The notes beneath the pieces are model-generated. The model saw only the letters and a list, made by a program, of their open reading frames with translations, had not been told where the DNA came from and searched no databases. A DNA stretch of 64,000 nt from Lachnospiraceae bacterium (lineage in GTDB: Bacteria > Bacillota > Clostridia > Lachnospirales > Lachnospiraceae): positions 1 through 64,000 of the forward strand of contig WRAQ01000004.1 in the NCBI GenBank assembly GCA_009780115.1, in the 5' to 3' direction. Shown piece after piece: positions 44,142 to 52,805 of this stretch (position 1 is the stretch's first letter; each line of letters begins with the position of its first letter). A program made the position numbers and the translations under genes.

Positions 44142-44703
44142 ATCCGCACCTCCTCAATTTTTTGATGGCGTTTTGATAGCGCCATGTTATTGTCCCCATC
44201 GGGCAATTTAGTATTTCAGTAATTTCTTTAAAAGTCAGCTCCCCTAATACTTTTAAGCTGACAACCTGCCGTTCTGCTTCGCCCAGCGACTCGAGGGCGG
44301 CTTTCAATGACATTTCTGAAATCACTTCTTCTTCAGTTGGGTTATCCTCCGGATTAATTCCCGGCGGCGCTTTAAAATAATCCTCATCAGGGGCGGCCCC
44401 CAAATCATTAAGCATCGCGCTTAATTCTTCTTTTTTGTGTTTGCGTAAATAATCTATCGCCATATTGCGGGCCATAACGGTAAGAAAAGCCTTGTGGCCG
44501 CTGCCGGGCCGGTAGCTGTCAACCTTTTCCCATAGTTTGATAAAAAAGTCGCTGGTAATATCTTCGGCATTTTCACGGCTCTTTAAAATCTCATAAACAA
44601 TTCGGAAAATATAACCAAGATAAGCTTCGTAGATATCTTTTAAGCCTTCTTTGTCTCCGTTTTTGATTCGAGTTATGCAAAGTTCAAATTCCTGATTAGT
44701 CAC
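44134..44703 (-). CDS. ECF RNA polymerase sigma factor
   Basis: 189 residues. The sigma2 region is at about 20-85 (IYEAYLGYIFRIVYEILKSR, AEDITSDFFIKLWEKVD, MARNMAIDYLRKHK). Sigma4 is at about 130-185 (SLKAALESLGEAERQVVSLK, ELTFKEITEILNCPMGTITW). It lacks sigma3 and sigma1.1, as ECF factors do. It is co-transcribed with its anti-sigma partner, overlapping by 8 bp. Probable targets include its own operon. Confidence 0.93.
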   Translation of the reverse strand: MTNQEFELCITRIKNGDKEGLKDIYEAYLGYIFRIVYEILKSRENAEDITSDFFIKLWEKVDSYRPGSGHKAFLTVMARNMAIDYLRKHKKEELSAMLNDLGAAPDEDYFKAPPGINPEDNPTEEEVISEMSLKAALESLGEAERQVVSLKVLGELTFKEITEILNCPMGTITWRYQNAIKKLRRCGYE

Positions 44704-44749
44704 GGAAGATAAATCCTTTCTTAATTTATACGATGGTGAATATAAAAGT

Positions 44750-45358
44750 TTATGGTAACCTGCAATTTTTCATATTTATCAATATCGCGCGGCATGGCGA
44801 ACCGTCACGCCCGCCCAATTTCAGCGGGGCTGCCACCAGAAAATATTTTGTTTCACTATTGCTTTCCGGCACTTTACCTAGCTCTAACCCTTCCAATATC
44901 ACGATTTCATTGCTTAGCAACTCGTTATGTACAGGGACTGGGTCTTCATTAGATGATACACTTTGAGCTTCAACCCCAATTAGTTTGGCGCCAAGTCTAA
45001 TCAGCTCTTTTGCCCCATTAAGAGTGAGACGGCAATCGCCTTTAAATAAGATGCGCTCCGCTGCGGGATTATCATCATATAACCGCCTGATTGTCATAGC
45101 TTCTATATCGCCGGCCGCTTGAATTACTATCGCCGGCCCAACACACTTTTCCAAGTCAATTTCATCAATTTTCTTTCCCTCATCAATAAAATGCCAGGGT
45201 GCATCAAGATGTGTGCCGTTATGGACACCCATTTCAATGGTTGAGAGGTTACATACCGCCCCATCTTTAATCGCAGCTACTTGTTTGTAACTTGGCCCGG
45301 TATCGCCGGGAAAAACATTGCAGCTAAAGACTTCCTGGGTAATATCATATATTTTCAT
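44750..45358 (-). CDS. Cyclase family protein (kynurenine formamidase-like metal hydrolase)
   Basis: 202 residues with the cyclase-family metal site MGVHNGTHLDAPWHFIDEGK (HxGTHxDxPxH) and VEAQSVSSNEDPVPVHNELL near the C-terminus. The family includes KynB formamidase and isatin hydrolase. No kynurenine pathway genes are near, so the substrate is open. It stands alone between the GNAT and sigma factor genes. Confidence 0.88.
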   Translation of the reverse strand: MKIYDITQEVFSCNVFPGDTGPSYKQVAAIKDGAVCNLSTIEMGVHNGTHLDAPWHFIDEGKKIDEIDLEKCVGPAIVIQAAGDIEAMTIRRLYDDNPAAERILFKGDCRLTLNGAKELIRLGAKLIGVEAQSVSSNEDPVPVHNELLSNEIVILEGLELGKVPESNSETKYFLVAAPLKLGGRDGSPCRAILINMKNCRLP

Positions 45359-45401
45359 TGAAGGCTCCTTTTATATACTTTGTAAACACCCAAACCTCTT
45401 T

Positions 45402-45884
45402 TTACAAATCAATTTTCATGAAAACTGTATTCATGACAGGACTGTCATTATAGGCTGGGATGCAGTAAAAACCCAGCTTTTCATAGAATTTTAGCGCCGG
45501 GACAAGTTCGGGCAAAGAGTCAAGCAACATCGACTGGTATCCGGCTTCCTTAGCTTCATTCATAAGCTTTGTTGCTAGTTCATTAGCAATACCAAGATTC
45601 CGAAACTCCGGGCGGATAAATAAGCGTTTCATTTCACATTCTATTTCGTTAAGCCGCCGCAAACCGATACAACCTGCTACTTTATCATCCGCATAGGCAA
45701 TAAATAAACGGCCATGAGGATAACCGTATTTTTCCTCTAAGTGTTCAAGCTCATAGTCATAGTTTTGAAGTTCTAAATAGTCAGCGATATCACCGCGTAC
45801 TTCCGCGAGCATCGTGGTATATTCGGTAAATAAAGCAATGATATTTTCGCGTTTATTATAAGCTGGTTTTATTTCAATTTTCAT
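45402..45884 (-). CDS. GNAT family N-acetyltransferase
   Basis: 160 residues. The acetyl-CoA site is in MKRLFIRPEFRNLGIANELA (R/Q-x-x-G-x-A region), preceded by the beta strands VAGCIGLRRLNEIECEMKRL. LPALKFYEKLGFYCIPAY near the C-terminus is the typical end. The substrate cannot be predicted. ATG at 45884 without a strong RBS. Confidence 0.88.
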   Translation of the reverse strand: MKIEIKPAYNKRENIIALFTEYTTMLAEVRGDIADYLELQNYDYELEHLEEKYGYPHGRLFIAYADDKVAGCIGLRRLNEIECEMKRLFIRPEFRNLGIANELATKLMNEAKEAGYQSMLLDSLPELVPALKFYEKLGFYCIPAYNDSPVMNTVFMKIDL

Positions 45885-46013
45885 AATTTGAGTATAAATT
45901 GCTTTATATTTATCGTCAAGTGATAGATAAAGAGAGTTATACAGATAGATAGAGAGTAGTTTTAAAAAAAGACTTGCTTATGAATATAGCCCATGTTATA
46001 ATCAGTTTCAGCC

Positions 46014-46086
46014 GGAAGTGTAGCTCAGCTGGGAGAGCACCTGCTCGACAAGCAGGGGGTCGTTGGTTCGAGCCCAATCACTTCCA
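46014..46086 (+). tRNA. tRNA-Val (anticodon GAC)
   Basis: Acceptor GGAAGTG/CACTTCC with discriminator A, D arm GCTC/GAGC, anticodon stem CCTGC/GCAGG with loop TCGACAA, and T arm GTTGG-TTCGAGC-CCAAT. Position 33 is C instead of the nearly universal U. No encoded CCA. It is followed by a strong terminator. Confidence 0.92.
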
Positions 46087-46097
46087 CTAATAAGAAC

Positions 46098-46143
46098 AAA
46101 ACCGAACCCCCGCAGAGAATGAACTCTACGGGGGTTTGGTTAT
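46098..46143 (+). terminator. Terminator after tRNA-Val
   Basis: AAACCGAACCCCCG pairs with CGGGGGTTTGGTT, extended internally by CAGAG/CTCT. It can also act for thiT, which ends at 46171 on the other strand. Confidence 0.88.
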
Positions 46144-46170
46144 GTTAATGATTGGAAAATAGGTTTGAGT

Positions 46171-46728
46171 TTATTGCGGGTTTATACTAGATAATTCCTT
46201 GACCTTATTCATTGCGGCTTTCACTGGCGGAAGGATTAAAATAACAACTGTTATGATAACTTCCGGTAATATATATGTCATATTATAAGTAAATGATGAG
46301 ATGCAAGCACCGGCAAAATTTATCCCGGTATAGTCGGTAAAGAAGATTAACCCGGATAAAAAATGAAAGAAAAAACGACAAAAAACTGCCACAAGATAAC
46401 CAATTATCAAGCCATTTCTCCGGTCTTTGAATATTCCGCTTAAGCCGAGGGCGCCAAAAGCTAAAATATAATCAATAATCGGCTGCATTGGATGAATAGC
46501 AATTGGCCTTTGTAAAAATTGCAGGATGCCATAAGCAACTGCGGCCATCAAGCCAACTTTCAGGCCATACCAATAACCAATAAGGCAGATAAACAACATA
46601 CTTAGCAAAGTAGTTGAGCCGCCCATCGGTAAGCTGGCGATTTTGATGTATGAAGCAACATAACCTAAGGCTAGCGCCATACCGGAAAAAGCTAGAATTT
46701 TTGTTAGTTTGTTTTGTAAAATGGTCAT
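46171..46728 (-). CDS. thiT: ThiT, S component of an ECF thiamine transporter
   Basis: 185 residues, six membrane helices. The family motifs are SLPMGGSTTLLSMLFICLIG, YWYGLKVGLMAAVAYGILQF and a YILAFGALGLSG stretch (binding-pocket region). It captures thiamine and works with a shared EcfAA'T module that is not in this window. A TPP riboswitch and expression platform lie directly upstream, which supports thiamine rather than another substrate. Confidence 0.95.
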   Translation of the reverse strand: MTILQNKLTKILAFSGMALALGYVASYIKIASLPMGGSTTLLSMLFICLIGYWYGLKVGLMAAVAYGILQFLQRPIAIHPMQPIIDYILAFGALGLSGIFKDRRNGLIIGYLVAVFCRFFFHFLSGLIFFTDYTGINFAGACISSFTYNMTYILPEVIITVVILILPPVKAAMNKVKELSSINPQ

Positions 46729-46748
46729 AAAAAAACCTCCTTTGGCGG

Positions 46749-46785
46749 AAAAATCACTGTGTCACCATCGGGAAGCCTGATTTTT
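46749..46785 (-). promoter_or_regulatory. Expression-platform hairpin of the thiT riboswitch
   Basis: AAAAATCA pairs with TGATTTTT across a 21-nt loop just downstream of the aptamer and before the thiT RBS. With its T run it is the likely conditional terminator formed when TPP is bound. Confidence 0.72.
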
Positions 46786-46825
46786 GCGAAACAGCTTAAT
46801 TAAGCTATTTACACAATCTAAATCA

Positions 46826-46930
46826 GCTTTCCTACGCCGGTATTAACCGGATCAGGTATGAGGGTCAGAATCTTTTGATTCAATCTCAGCAAGTCAGGCC
46901 GAAGGCCTAAGCTTTTTTGCACCCCTAGCG
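46826..46930 (-). ncRNA. TPP (THI-element) riboswitch aptamer
   Basis: The minus strand contains GGGGTGC, the CTGAGAT box, ACCC, then ACCTGATCCGG and TTAATACCGGCGTAGGAAAG, the conserved thi-box segments in the right order. The P3 extension is the GGCCTTCGGCC hairpin. It controls thiT. Confidence 0.97.
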
Positions 46931-47047
46931 ATTATTCATTATTAGTATCCTTAATAATATATGACAAATGGCTTTTGTTTGTCAAGACGGAAATTTTTCG
47001 CCGTGAACTTAATGCTTGTTTAGTATTGATATATATGTTACTATAGT

Positions 47048-47288
47048 TTTGAGAAATCAAAGGGAATATGGTATGTGTGCCACCTTCCGGAGTTGGAAGC
47101 TCCAGAAGGCAAGGTATAGTAGTAACCGCTACTACACGATACAGATTAAATCTGCGACACAAGATTAATTATATTGTAAAATCTTTGATTTTACAAGTGA
47201 TTGTCTGGTTGTTGGATTGGTCAATTCTTCGTTTATACGGCGAGGTATTATGTGTAGAAGCATAATACCTCATTTTTGATTTCTCAAA
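47048..47288. repeat. 241-bp multi-hairpin element bounded by 14-bp inverted repeats
   Basis: TTTGAGAAATCAAA (47048-47061) and TTTGATTTCTCAAA (47275-47288) are exact complements. Between them lie successive stems: CCTTCCGGAG/CTCC-AGAAGG, GTAGTA-ACCGC-TACTAC, CAGATT/AATCTG, TTGTAAAATC-TTT-GATTTTACAA, and GGTATTATG/CATAATACC. The layout suggests a MITE-like element or a structured RNA. No protein is convincing inside it. Confidence 0.8.
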
Positions 47289-47323
47289 TTTCAAAGGCCA
47301 GTCGGCGGTTTGCGCCGCCGGCT

Positions 47324-48889
47324 ATGGCTGAATTATTTCGAAAGATATTTACAGTGAATATAATATTAAATAGTAAAAATAAAATAATGAATTTCTGTAT
47401 TCGCATTGTTAATGCGCTTTTTATGATTCTTATAATATGGATTTTCCTAATAAACATAATAAAAATAGGGCAAAATCATGATTTTGTAAAAATTTCGTTA
47501 TTACTGTTTCTACTTATAGTAGTGTTAACTATTATCTATTTTCCGAAGCCAATGGCTAATAGGATATTCGGATTCATAATGCAAAATAAATGGATTCGTT
47601 TATTTTCTGCATTTTCCTCACTATTACTAGGGTTTATTGCAAGATTCGGATTTGCTTTATTAGATTATGTTCCGGTAATGGATTCATCAACTTACTATAT
47701 AAATGCAGCATCACTCATTGAAACAGGGAAATTATCGAGTGGATTTTATATCGGAATGTTTCCGCATATTTACGCTTACACTGTTGCATTAACTGCAATT
47801 TTCAAAATTACCGGGATAGGTCTTTGGGGAGTAATTCTACTAAATACCTTTTTTGATATTTTATCTGCTTTCTTAATTGGCTATCTTATATATCTGCTCA
47901 CTCGCTCGTATAAATGGCCGATTTTTTCTTTTTGCATTTGGTGGCTTAGCCCATTTAATATATTATTTTGCGCAGTATCATTACCTGTCATTGCTGTAAA
48001 TACATTCATTATTATTCTGATTGTTCTTGCCGTACATTTATTTAACAATATTAATTGTTTTAAATATCTCATTTATTTCAGTGTTGTATTTGCTGTTGCA
48101 ATAGCAATTTTAGATGCTTTTCGTCCAATATCAATTATAGTAATGATTGCAATTCTTATATATTATACATTTTTAATTATCAAAGAAAGTAAATGGCAAA
48201 CTTTTTACAATTGTATAATATCTTTAATAGCAATTATATTATTAAGTGCTTTATTAAGTTATTTATGGACACAGACAATAAGCTCAGCTACAGGATTTCC
48301 TGCTAACAAATATAAAGCTGGCTGGAATATTTATGTCGGCAGTAATTATGATACAAATGGACGATATAGTGAGAAAGATGACGAATATTTAGTCAATCTC
48401 ATGATAGATTATGATAGAGATATTTCAAAAATCTTCTATAGACTTCAAAATGAAGGTATTAATCGTTGGAAGGAACTTAATTTTATAAGAGCATTGCAGC
48501 TGATGATTAACAAATCACTGCAATTAGCCGGTGATATGATTAATATAAATTGGGATTTAAAAGGCTCATATCCATATTTTGATGATTCATGGATTAAATA
48601 TGATATTATACGCATAATATCTGGTATTTATTGGTATTTTATATTAATATTTACGTTTCATTATTCATTAAAACGAAAAAAATGCGAACCCTTTAACTTC
48701 ATTTTATTTATAAAAATATTAATAATAGGTTTTTTCTTAGCATTTTTAGCAGTAGAAGTAATGAACAGATATTTTACAATATTTTTCCCTATGTTTACTG
48801 TTTTATCTATTCTTGGATTTCATAAAATGGTTGAAAAATGCAAAAATCTTACACCTGAATCGCTTCATTTAAAGCAAATGAGTAAATAA
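47324..48889 (+). CDS. GT39-like polytopic membrane glycosyltransferase
   Basis: About 521 residues with ten or more hydrophobic helices. After the first helices a periplasmic-type loop holds YVPVMDSSTYYINAASLIE, with an acidic residue in the position used by PMT/ArnT-type (GT-C) enzymes. GMFPHIYAYTVALTAIFKIT and WWLSPFNILFCAVSLPV are typical. A lipid-linked sugar donor is probable; the acceptor is unknown. The frame is open from 47276 but that overlaps the upstream repeat; ATG 47324 or 47387 is more likely, neither with a strong RBS. Its 3' end overlaps convergent addA by 41 bp. Confidence 0.78.
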   Translation: MAELFRKIFTVNIILNSKNKIMNFCIRIVNALFMILIIWIFLINIIKIGQNHDFVKISLLLFLLIVVLTIIYFPKPMANRIFGFIMQNKWIRLFSAFSSLLLGFIARFGFALLDYVPVMDSSTYYINAASLIETGKLSSGFYIGMFPHIYAYTVALTAIFKITGIGLWGVILLNTFFDILSAFLIGYLIYLLTRSYKWPIFSFCIWWLSPFNILFCAVSLPVIAVNTFIIILIVLAVHLFNNINCFKYLIYFSVVFAVAIAILDAFRPISIIVMIAILIYYTFLIIKESKWQTFYNCIISLIAIILLSALLSYLWTQTISSATGFPANKYKAGWNIYVGSNYDTNGRYSEKDDEYLVNLMIDYDRDISKIFYRLQNEGINRWKELNFIRALQLMINKSLQLAGDMININWDLKGSYPYFDDSWIKYDIIRIISGIYWYFILIFTFHYSLKRKKCEPFNFILFIKILIIGFFLAFLAVEVMNRYFTIFFPMFTVLSILGFHKMVEKCKNLTPESLHLKQMSK

Positions 48890-51800
48890 TTTTTTCTTTA
48901 ACCGGCTTGCCGGTCAATTGCTCTAAAGCTTCCTGATAATAAGCAAGCTGTTTTTCATAACGGATTATTAATTCCTCTTTTGTTTTAACCGCATCTGATT
49001 TGTAGTCAAGGATAATAAGCCCATCTTCTTCTTCAAAAAATACATCAATAATTCCTTGCATCAAAATCGTTTCTTCTGCCGGAAGTTCCGGATTTATACG
49101 ATTGGCATTAATTCCGGCGATAAAGGGCTGCTCTTTGAATAATTTGCCGGCCCGGTCGGCAATGATTACTCGTTCCGCCAAGATTTTCCCACTTGGTCCG
49201 CGCAATATGAAAAAATTCATGATTTTTTGAAACGGGATAGCTTCCTTATATTCAACAGGTAACCGCCCGGTCTTGCAAGCGTTATCAATTTGCGAAATAA
49301 GATGTTCTTCGAGCTGCTCCTTACGTTTTTCACTTTCTTTTACCGCTTCAAGCGGTATATTTTTATATTTGATTACTTCCATTACTTTATGATAGGCACT
49401 TCCGCGGGCTGAACCGCTTGAAACCGCACTTTCCAATGCTTCTTCTTTCATGAAGTCAGGTATATATGGAACCACTTCCGGTTCGGCAAATAAAAGCTGA
49501 TTGAAAGTATCATCGCTATCCCCGACCGCATTAATAACATCCGTTATTATACTAGCTTTTTTAAGTTCTGACACAGTTGTTTTGGCATAAAGGCCAGCAA
49601 GATTTGCATTAGGGTAAGGTCTTGCGAACTTTTCTGACACCTGTGTCACTTTATCCTGCGATAGCAAATCATTATCTATTTCTATTTGATTTTCTCCTAA
49701 TTGCGCAAGCAACAAATCCCGCCGGTGATTCAAATCAATTATTTCATTCACTGTTGCGGAAGCCAAGTCATTTAGTGACCATATCCGCGTTGAAAAGATA
49801 TCTTTGGCCGGTTCTGAAATTATTAACGGAATTAATAAGTCCAAAAAATTACCTGTCGCTGCCAGCTTTAGAAAAGACGGGCGGTTTTTATCCATATTAA
49901 CGCGCGGCGATATTTTTTCCGTAACACCGCTCAAAATCAGCTTTTCTTTTGCTCTGGTCATAGCAACATAAAGAATCCGCAGCTCTTCGCCTAGATTATC
50001 CAGTTTTATTTTTTGGCTAATAATATTTTTACGCAGACTTTTCCGGCGGACTCGCAACTGCGGGTCAATATAATCAACCCCAAGCCCCAAGTCGGCATCA
50101 AGGCATAATGCCCCTCTGCTATCCATCATATTTATCCGCTTATGCAAACCGGCGACAAAGCAAATGGGAAATTCCAACCCCTTACTCTTGTGTATGCTCA
50201 TTAAGCGGACAACATCAGCTTGTTCATTTAGGATATTGGCCTCACCATAGTCAACTTCATATTTTTCAAGTTGTTCGATATAACGAACGAAATGAAAAAG
50301 GCCATAGTAGCTGGTTTGGGCAAAAGAAGCCGCTTTTTTTAGCAGCATTTCAAGATTGGCAGTTTGCTGCTCACCATCCGGACGGACGGCAACATAGTGA
50401 TAATAACCGCTTTCAACAATCAATTCCCTTAGTAAATCGGCGATGGGAGTATAAATAGCCTTCTTCCGGTTTATTTCAATGAAGTGGATAAATTGAGTGA
50501 TTTTTTCGGTAAGATAACTGTTGTTTTCGGGTTTGTTAGCGGCAAAATGAAGCAACTTATCATAAAGCCCTTCGCGATTTTGTCCGGTTGTTTTAATAAT
50601 TGCAATTTCCTCATCGCTAAAACCGCCAAAAAAGGATTTCATCACGCCAAATAGAGGAATTTCTTGAAATGGGTTATCAAGGATGCTGATTACCTGTAAA
50701 ATCGTCTGAATCTCACTGGCCGCAAAGTAACCGGTGCGGGCGGAGGTAAGCGCCGGAATACCTTCTTCAGCAAGAACTTTCTTGAATACCTCATCCCAAT
50801 CTTTAGTTGTCCGGAGTAAAATAACAATATCGCGGTAAGATACCGGGCGGAGGGCCCCGGTTTTTTTGTCTGTCACCTTAAAATGAGCCATTATCTCATG
50901 AATCCGGCGGGCAATCATTCTTGCTTCAAGTTCTTTTTTGGAATCAGATAATAATTCGCCGGCCAGCGGGTCCGCTTCCGCTTCACTACCTAAATCAAGA
51001 AGCAGCAGCTCCGTCTGGTTTTCAGCGCCATTCTCCGGATAATCTGCGCCGGGGTATAGGGCGGCCTCGGTATCATACTCAATCCCGCCGAGGGATTTTT
51101 GCATGATTTTTTCAAAAATATAATTCACACTGGTTAGGATATTAACCCGGCTGCGAAAATTCTGGTTAAGGTCTATCCGTTGATAAAATATTTCTTCTTT
51201 TTCTTCATTCGGGTAACAATCGTATTTTTCCATAAATATTTCCGGCCGGGCAAGACGGAATTTGTAGATACTTTGTTTCACATCCCCAACCATAAAACGG
51301 TTAAAACCGCCTTCATCTTCGCTGGAAATGCTTTGTAATAAAAGCTCTTGTACTTGGTTTGAATCTTGATATTCATCAGTCATTACCGTGACGAAATGTG
51401 CTTTTAACTCTCTTGCAACCGCCGAAGGTTTTAGCCCCGCTTCAGTTTTCTCCCATAGGATATTCAGGGCAAAATGTTCCATATCGCCAAAATCAATAAT
51501 GTTTTTATCTCGCTTTGCATTATCAAGGCGCTGCTTATAATCGATAGTTAAATCAATCAAGGTGGATACAGCCGGATGAATTTTGGCCATTATTTCTATT
51601 ATTTTATCCGGGGCAAAGCGGTAGTAATTTTCGCCGGTTTCTTTAATAGTATCTTTTACCAACTTGCGGATATTTTTGACTTGCTCGCGTTTATCTATTG
51701 AAACAGAATCGTCTTTTTTTGCCGGTAAACGGCCAAAGATTATTGTTTCAAAGCGGGCTTGGTAATCAGTAAAATTTGCAACTTGAGAGTTCACAGCAAC

Positions 51801-52622
51801 CTTTAGTTCAGAAATATTCGTTTGATTTTCATTCGGCATCAAATTAAATAACACCTGTAATTCTTTCTCGATTAGCTCACTATACATATACGGCCCGTCC
51901 GGCTCATCGCATATCTTCAAAGCATTTTCAAGTTCGTAAACGCAACTTGCAAGAATATTTTTGGTATAGTCAAATAGATATTTGACCCAAGGTTCAACCG
52001 TTAATTCACCCGGCGAATCAATTGCATAATCAGTCTTCCGCTCTAAAAGCCATTCTTCCGGCCACGGAAAACTCATTGCCGTATCATAAAGCTTCTCGAT
52101 ATATTCCTCAAGGATACTATCATTAATACCGGTCGTAAAATACTCGGCACAGCTTAAAAAGCCGGTATTCTTACTTTCGTACCACTCTTCTAACAGGCCG
52201 GCAAGTGCTTCCTTTTTCAACAACCTAAGTTCACCTTCATCCGCCACCCGGTAGGCAGGGTCAAGGCCGATAGTATGAAAATGATTGCGGAGGATAAAGA
52301 GGCAGAAGCTGTCGATAGTCGTGATTTGTGCATTATGTAAAAGAGTTATTTGTTTCTGGAGATGATTATTCCCGGCATCTTTTTCAAGCATCTTGTTAAG
52401 TGCCTTACCAATCCGTTCACGCATTTCACCGGCAGCAAGATTGGTAAAGGTAAGGACAAGTAAGCGGTCGATATCAACGGGATTTTCCGCATCGCTGACC
52501 ATTTTTATGATACGCTCAACCAAGACAGCGGTTTTGCCGGAACCGGCCGCCGCTGCTACTAGGATATTTTTTCCGCGGATATCAATAACGGATTGTTGGG
52601 TTTTGGTGAATGTTATTGGCAT
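48849..52622 (-). CDS. addA: AddA, helicase-nuclease subunit of AddAB
   Basis: About 1,257 residues from MPITFTKTQQSVIDIRGKNI. It is a UvrD-like SF1 helicase with Walker A AAAAGSGKTAVLVERII, motif II DEYQDSN, QNFRSR (motif IV), RLMSIHKSKGLEFPICFVAG (motif V) and LYVAMTRAKEKLIL (motif VI). The C-terminal RecB-type nuclease has MQGIIDVFFEEEDGLIILDYKSD. With AddB it resects double-strand ends for recombination. The open frame extends to 52736 through a palindromic repeat, but that extension is not expected in AddA. AGAGAAG is a moderate RBS. Confidence 0.96.
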   Translation of the reverse strand: MPITFTKTQQSVIDIRGKNILVAAAAGSGKTAVLVERIIKMVSDAENPVDIDRLLVLTFTNLAAGEMRERIGKALNKMLEKDAGNNHLQKQITLLHNAQITTIDSFCLFILRNHFHTIGLDPAYRVADEGELRLLKKEALAGLLEEWYESKNTGFLSCAEYFTTGINDSILEEYIEKLYDTAMSFPWPEEWLLERKTDYAIDSPGELTVEPWVKYLFDYTKNILASCVYELENALKICDEPDGPYMYSELIEKELQVLFNLMPNENQTNISELKVAVNSQVANFTDYQARFETIIFGRLPAKKDDSVSIDKREQVKNIRKLVKDTIKETGENYYRFAPDKIIEIMAKIHPAVSTLIDLTIDYKQRLDNAKRDKNIIDFGDMEHFALNILWEKTEAGLKPSAVARELKAHFVTVMTDEYQDSNQVQELLLQSISSEDEGGFNRFMVGDVKQSIYKFRLARPEIFMEKYDCYPNEEKEEIFYQRIDLNQNFRSRVNILTSVNYIFEKIMQKSLGGIEYDTEAALYPGADYPENGAENQTELLLLDLGSEAEADPLAGELLSDSKKELEARMIARRIHEIMAHFKVTDKKTGALRPVSYRDIVILLRTTKDWDEVFKKVLAEEGIPALTSARTGYFAASEIQTILQVISILDNPFQEIPLFGVMKSFFGGFSDEEIAIIKTTGQNREGLYDKLLHFAANKPENNSYLTEKITQFIHFIEINRKKAIYTPIADLLRELIVESGYYHYVAVRPDGEQQTANLEMLLKKAASFAQTSYYGLFHFVRYIEQLEKYEVDYGEANILNEQADVVRLMSIHKSKGLEFPICFVAGLHKRINMMDSRGALCLDADLGLGVDYIDPQLRVRRKSLRKNIISQKIKLDNLGEELRILYVAMTRAKEKLILSGVTEKISPRVNMDKNRPSFLKLAATGNFLDLLIPLIISEPAKDIFSTRIWSLNDLASATVNEIIDLNHRRDLLLAQLGENQIEIDNDLLSQDKVTQVSEKFARPYPNANLAGLYAKTTVSELKKASIITDVINAVGDSDDTFNQLLFAEPEVVPYIPDFMKEEALESAVSSGSARGSAYHKVMEVIKYKNIPLEAVKESEKRKEQLEEHLISQIDNACKTGRLPVEYKEAIPFQKIMNFFILRGPSGKILAERVIIADRAGKLFKEQPFIAGINANRINPELPAEETILMQGIIDVFFEEEDGLIILDYKSDAVKTKEELIIRYEKQLAYYQEALEQLTGKPVKEKIIYSFALNEAIQV

Positions 52623-52655
52623 ATGCTTCTCTTTTTCTATGGTATATATCCGCGT

Positions 52656-52805
52656 GTGACATCTCTGTACTTCGCCCTGCCCAGCGAAGCTGGGTTTAGA
52701 CACTGCTCTCGCTCCGTGAGAACGTAACGGATACATAAGTCCGCAAAATACGCGGACTAAGTACCAACGTTTCTCAAGGGTCTGTTTGCGAAGTCAGAAT
52801 GTCAC
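52656..52805. repeat. Palindromic dispersed element between addB and addA
   Basis: GTGACAT (52656-52662) and ATGTCAC (52799-52805) bound inner hairpins CCCAGC-GAA-GCTGGG (52680-52694) and AGTCCGC/GCGGACT (52738-52758). The minus strand carries TCACGGAGCGAGAGC, which is also found in the element at 62229-62396. The addB stop codon lies inside its edge. Confidence 0.72.

Noticed and set aside
48849..52736. AddA start at 52736
   Set aside because: The extra 38 codons are translated from a palindromic repeat and are not part of the family; ATG 52622 begins the conserved sequence.
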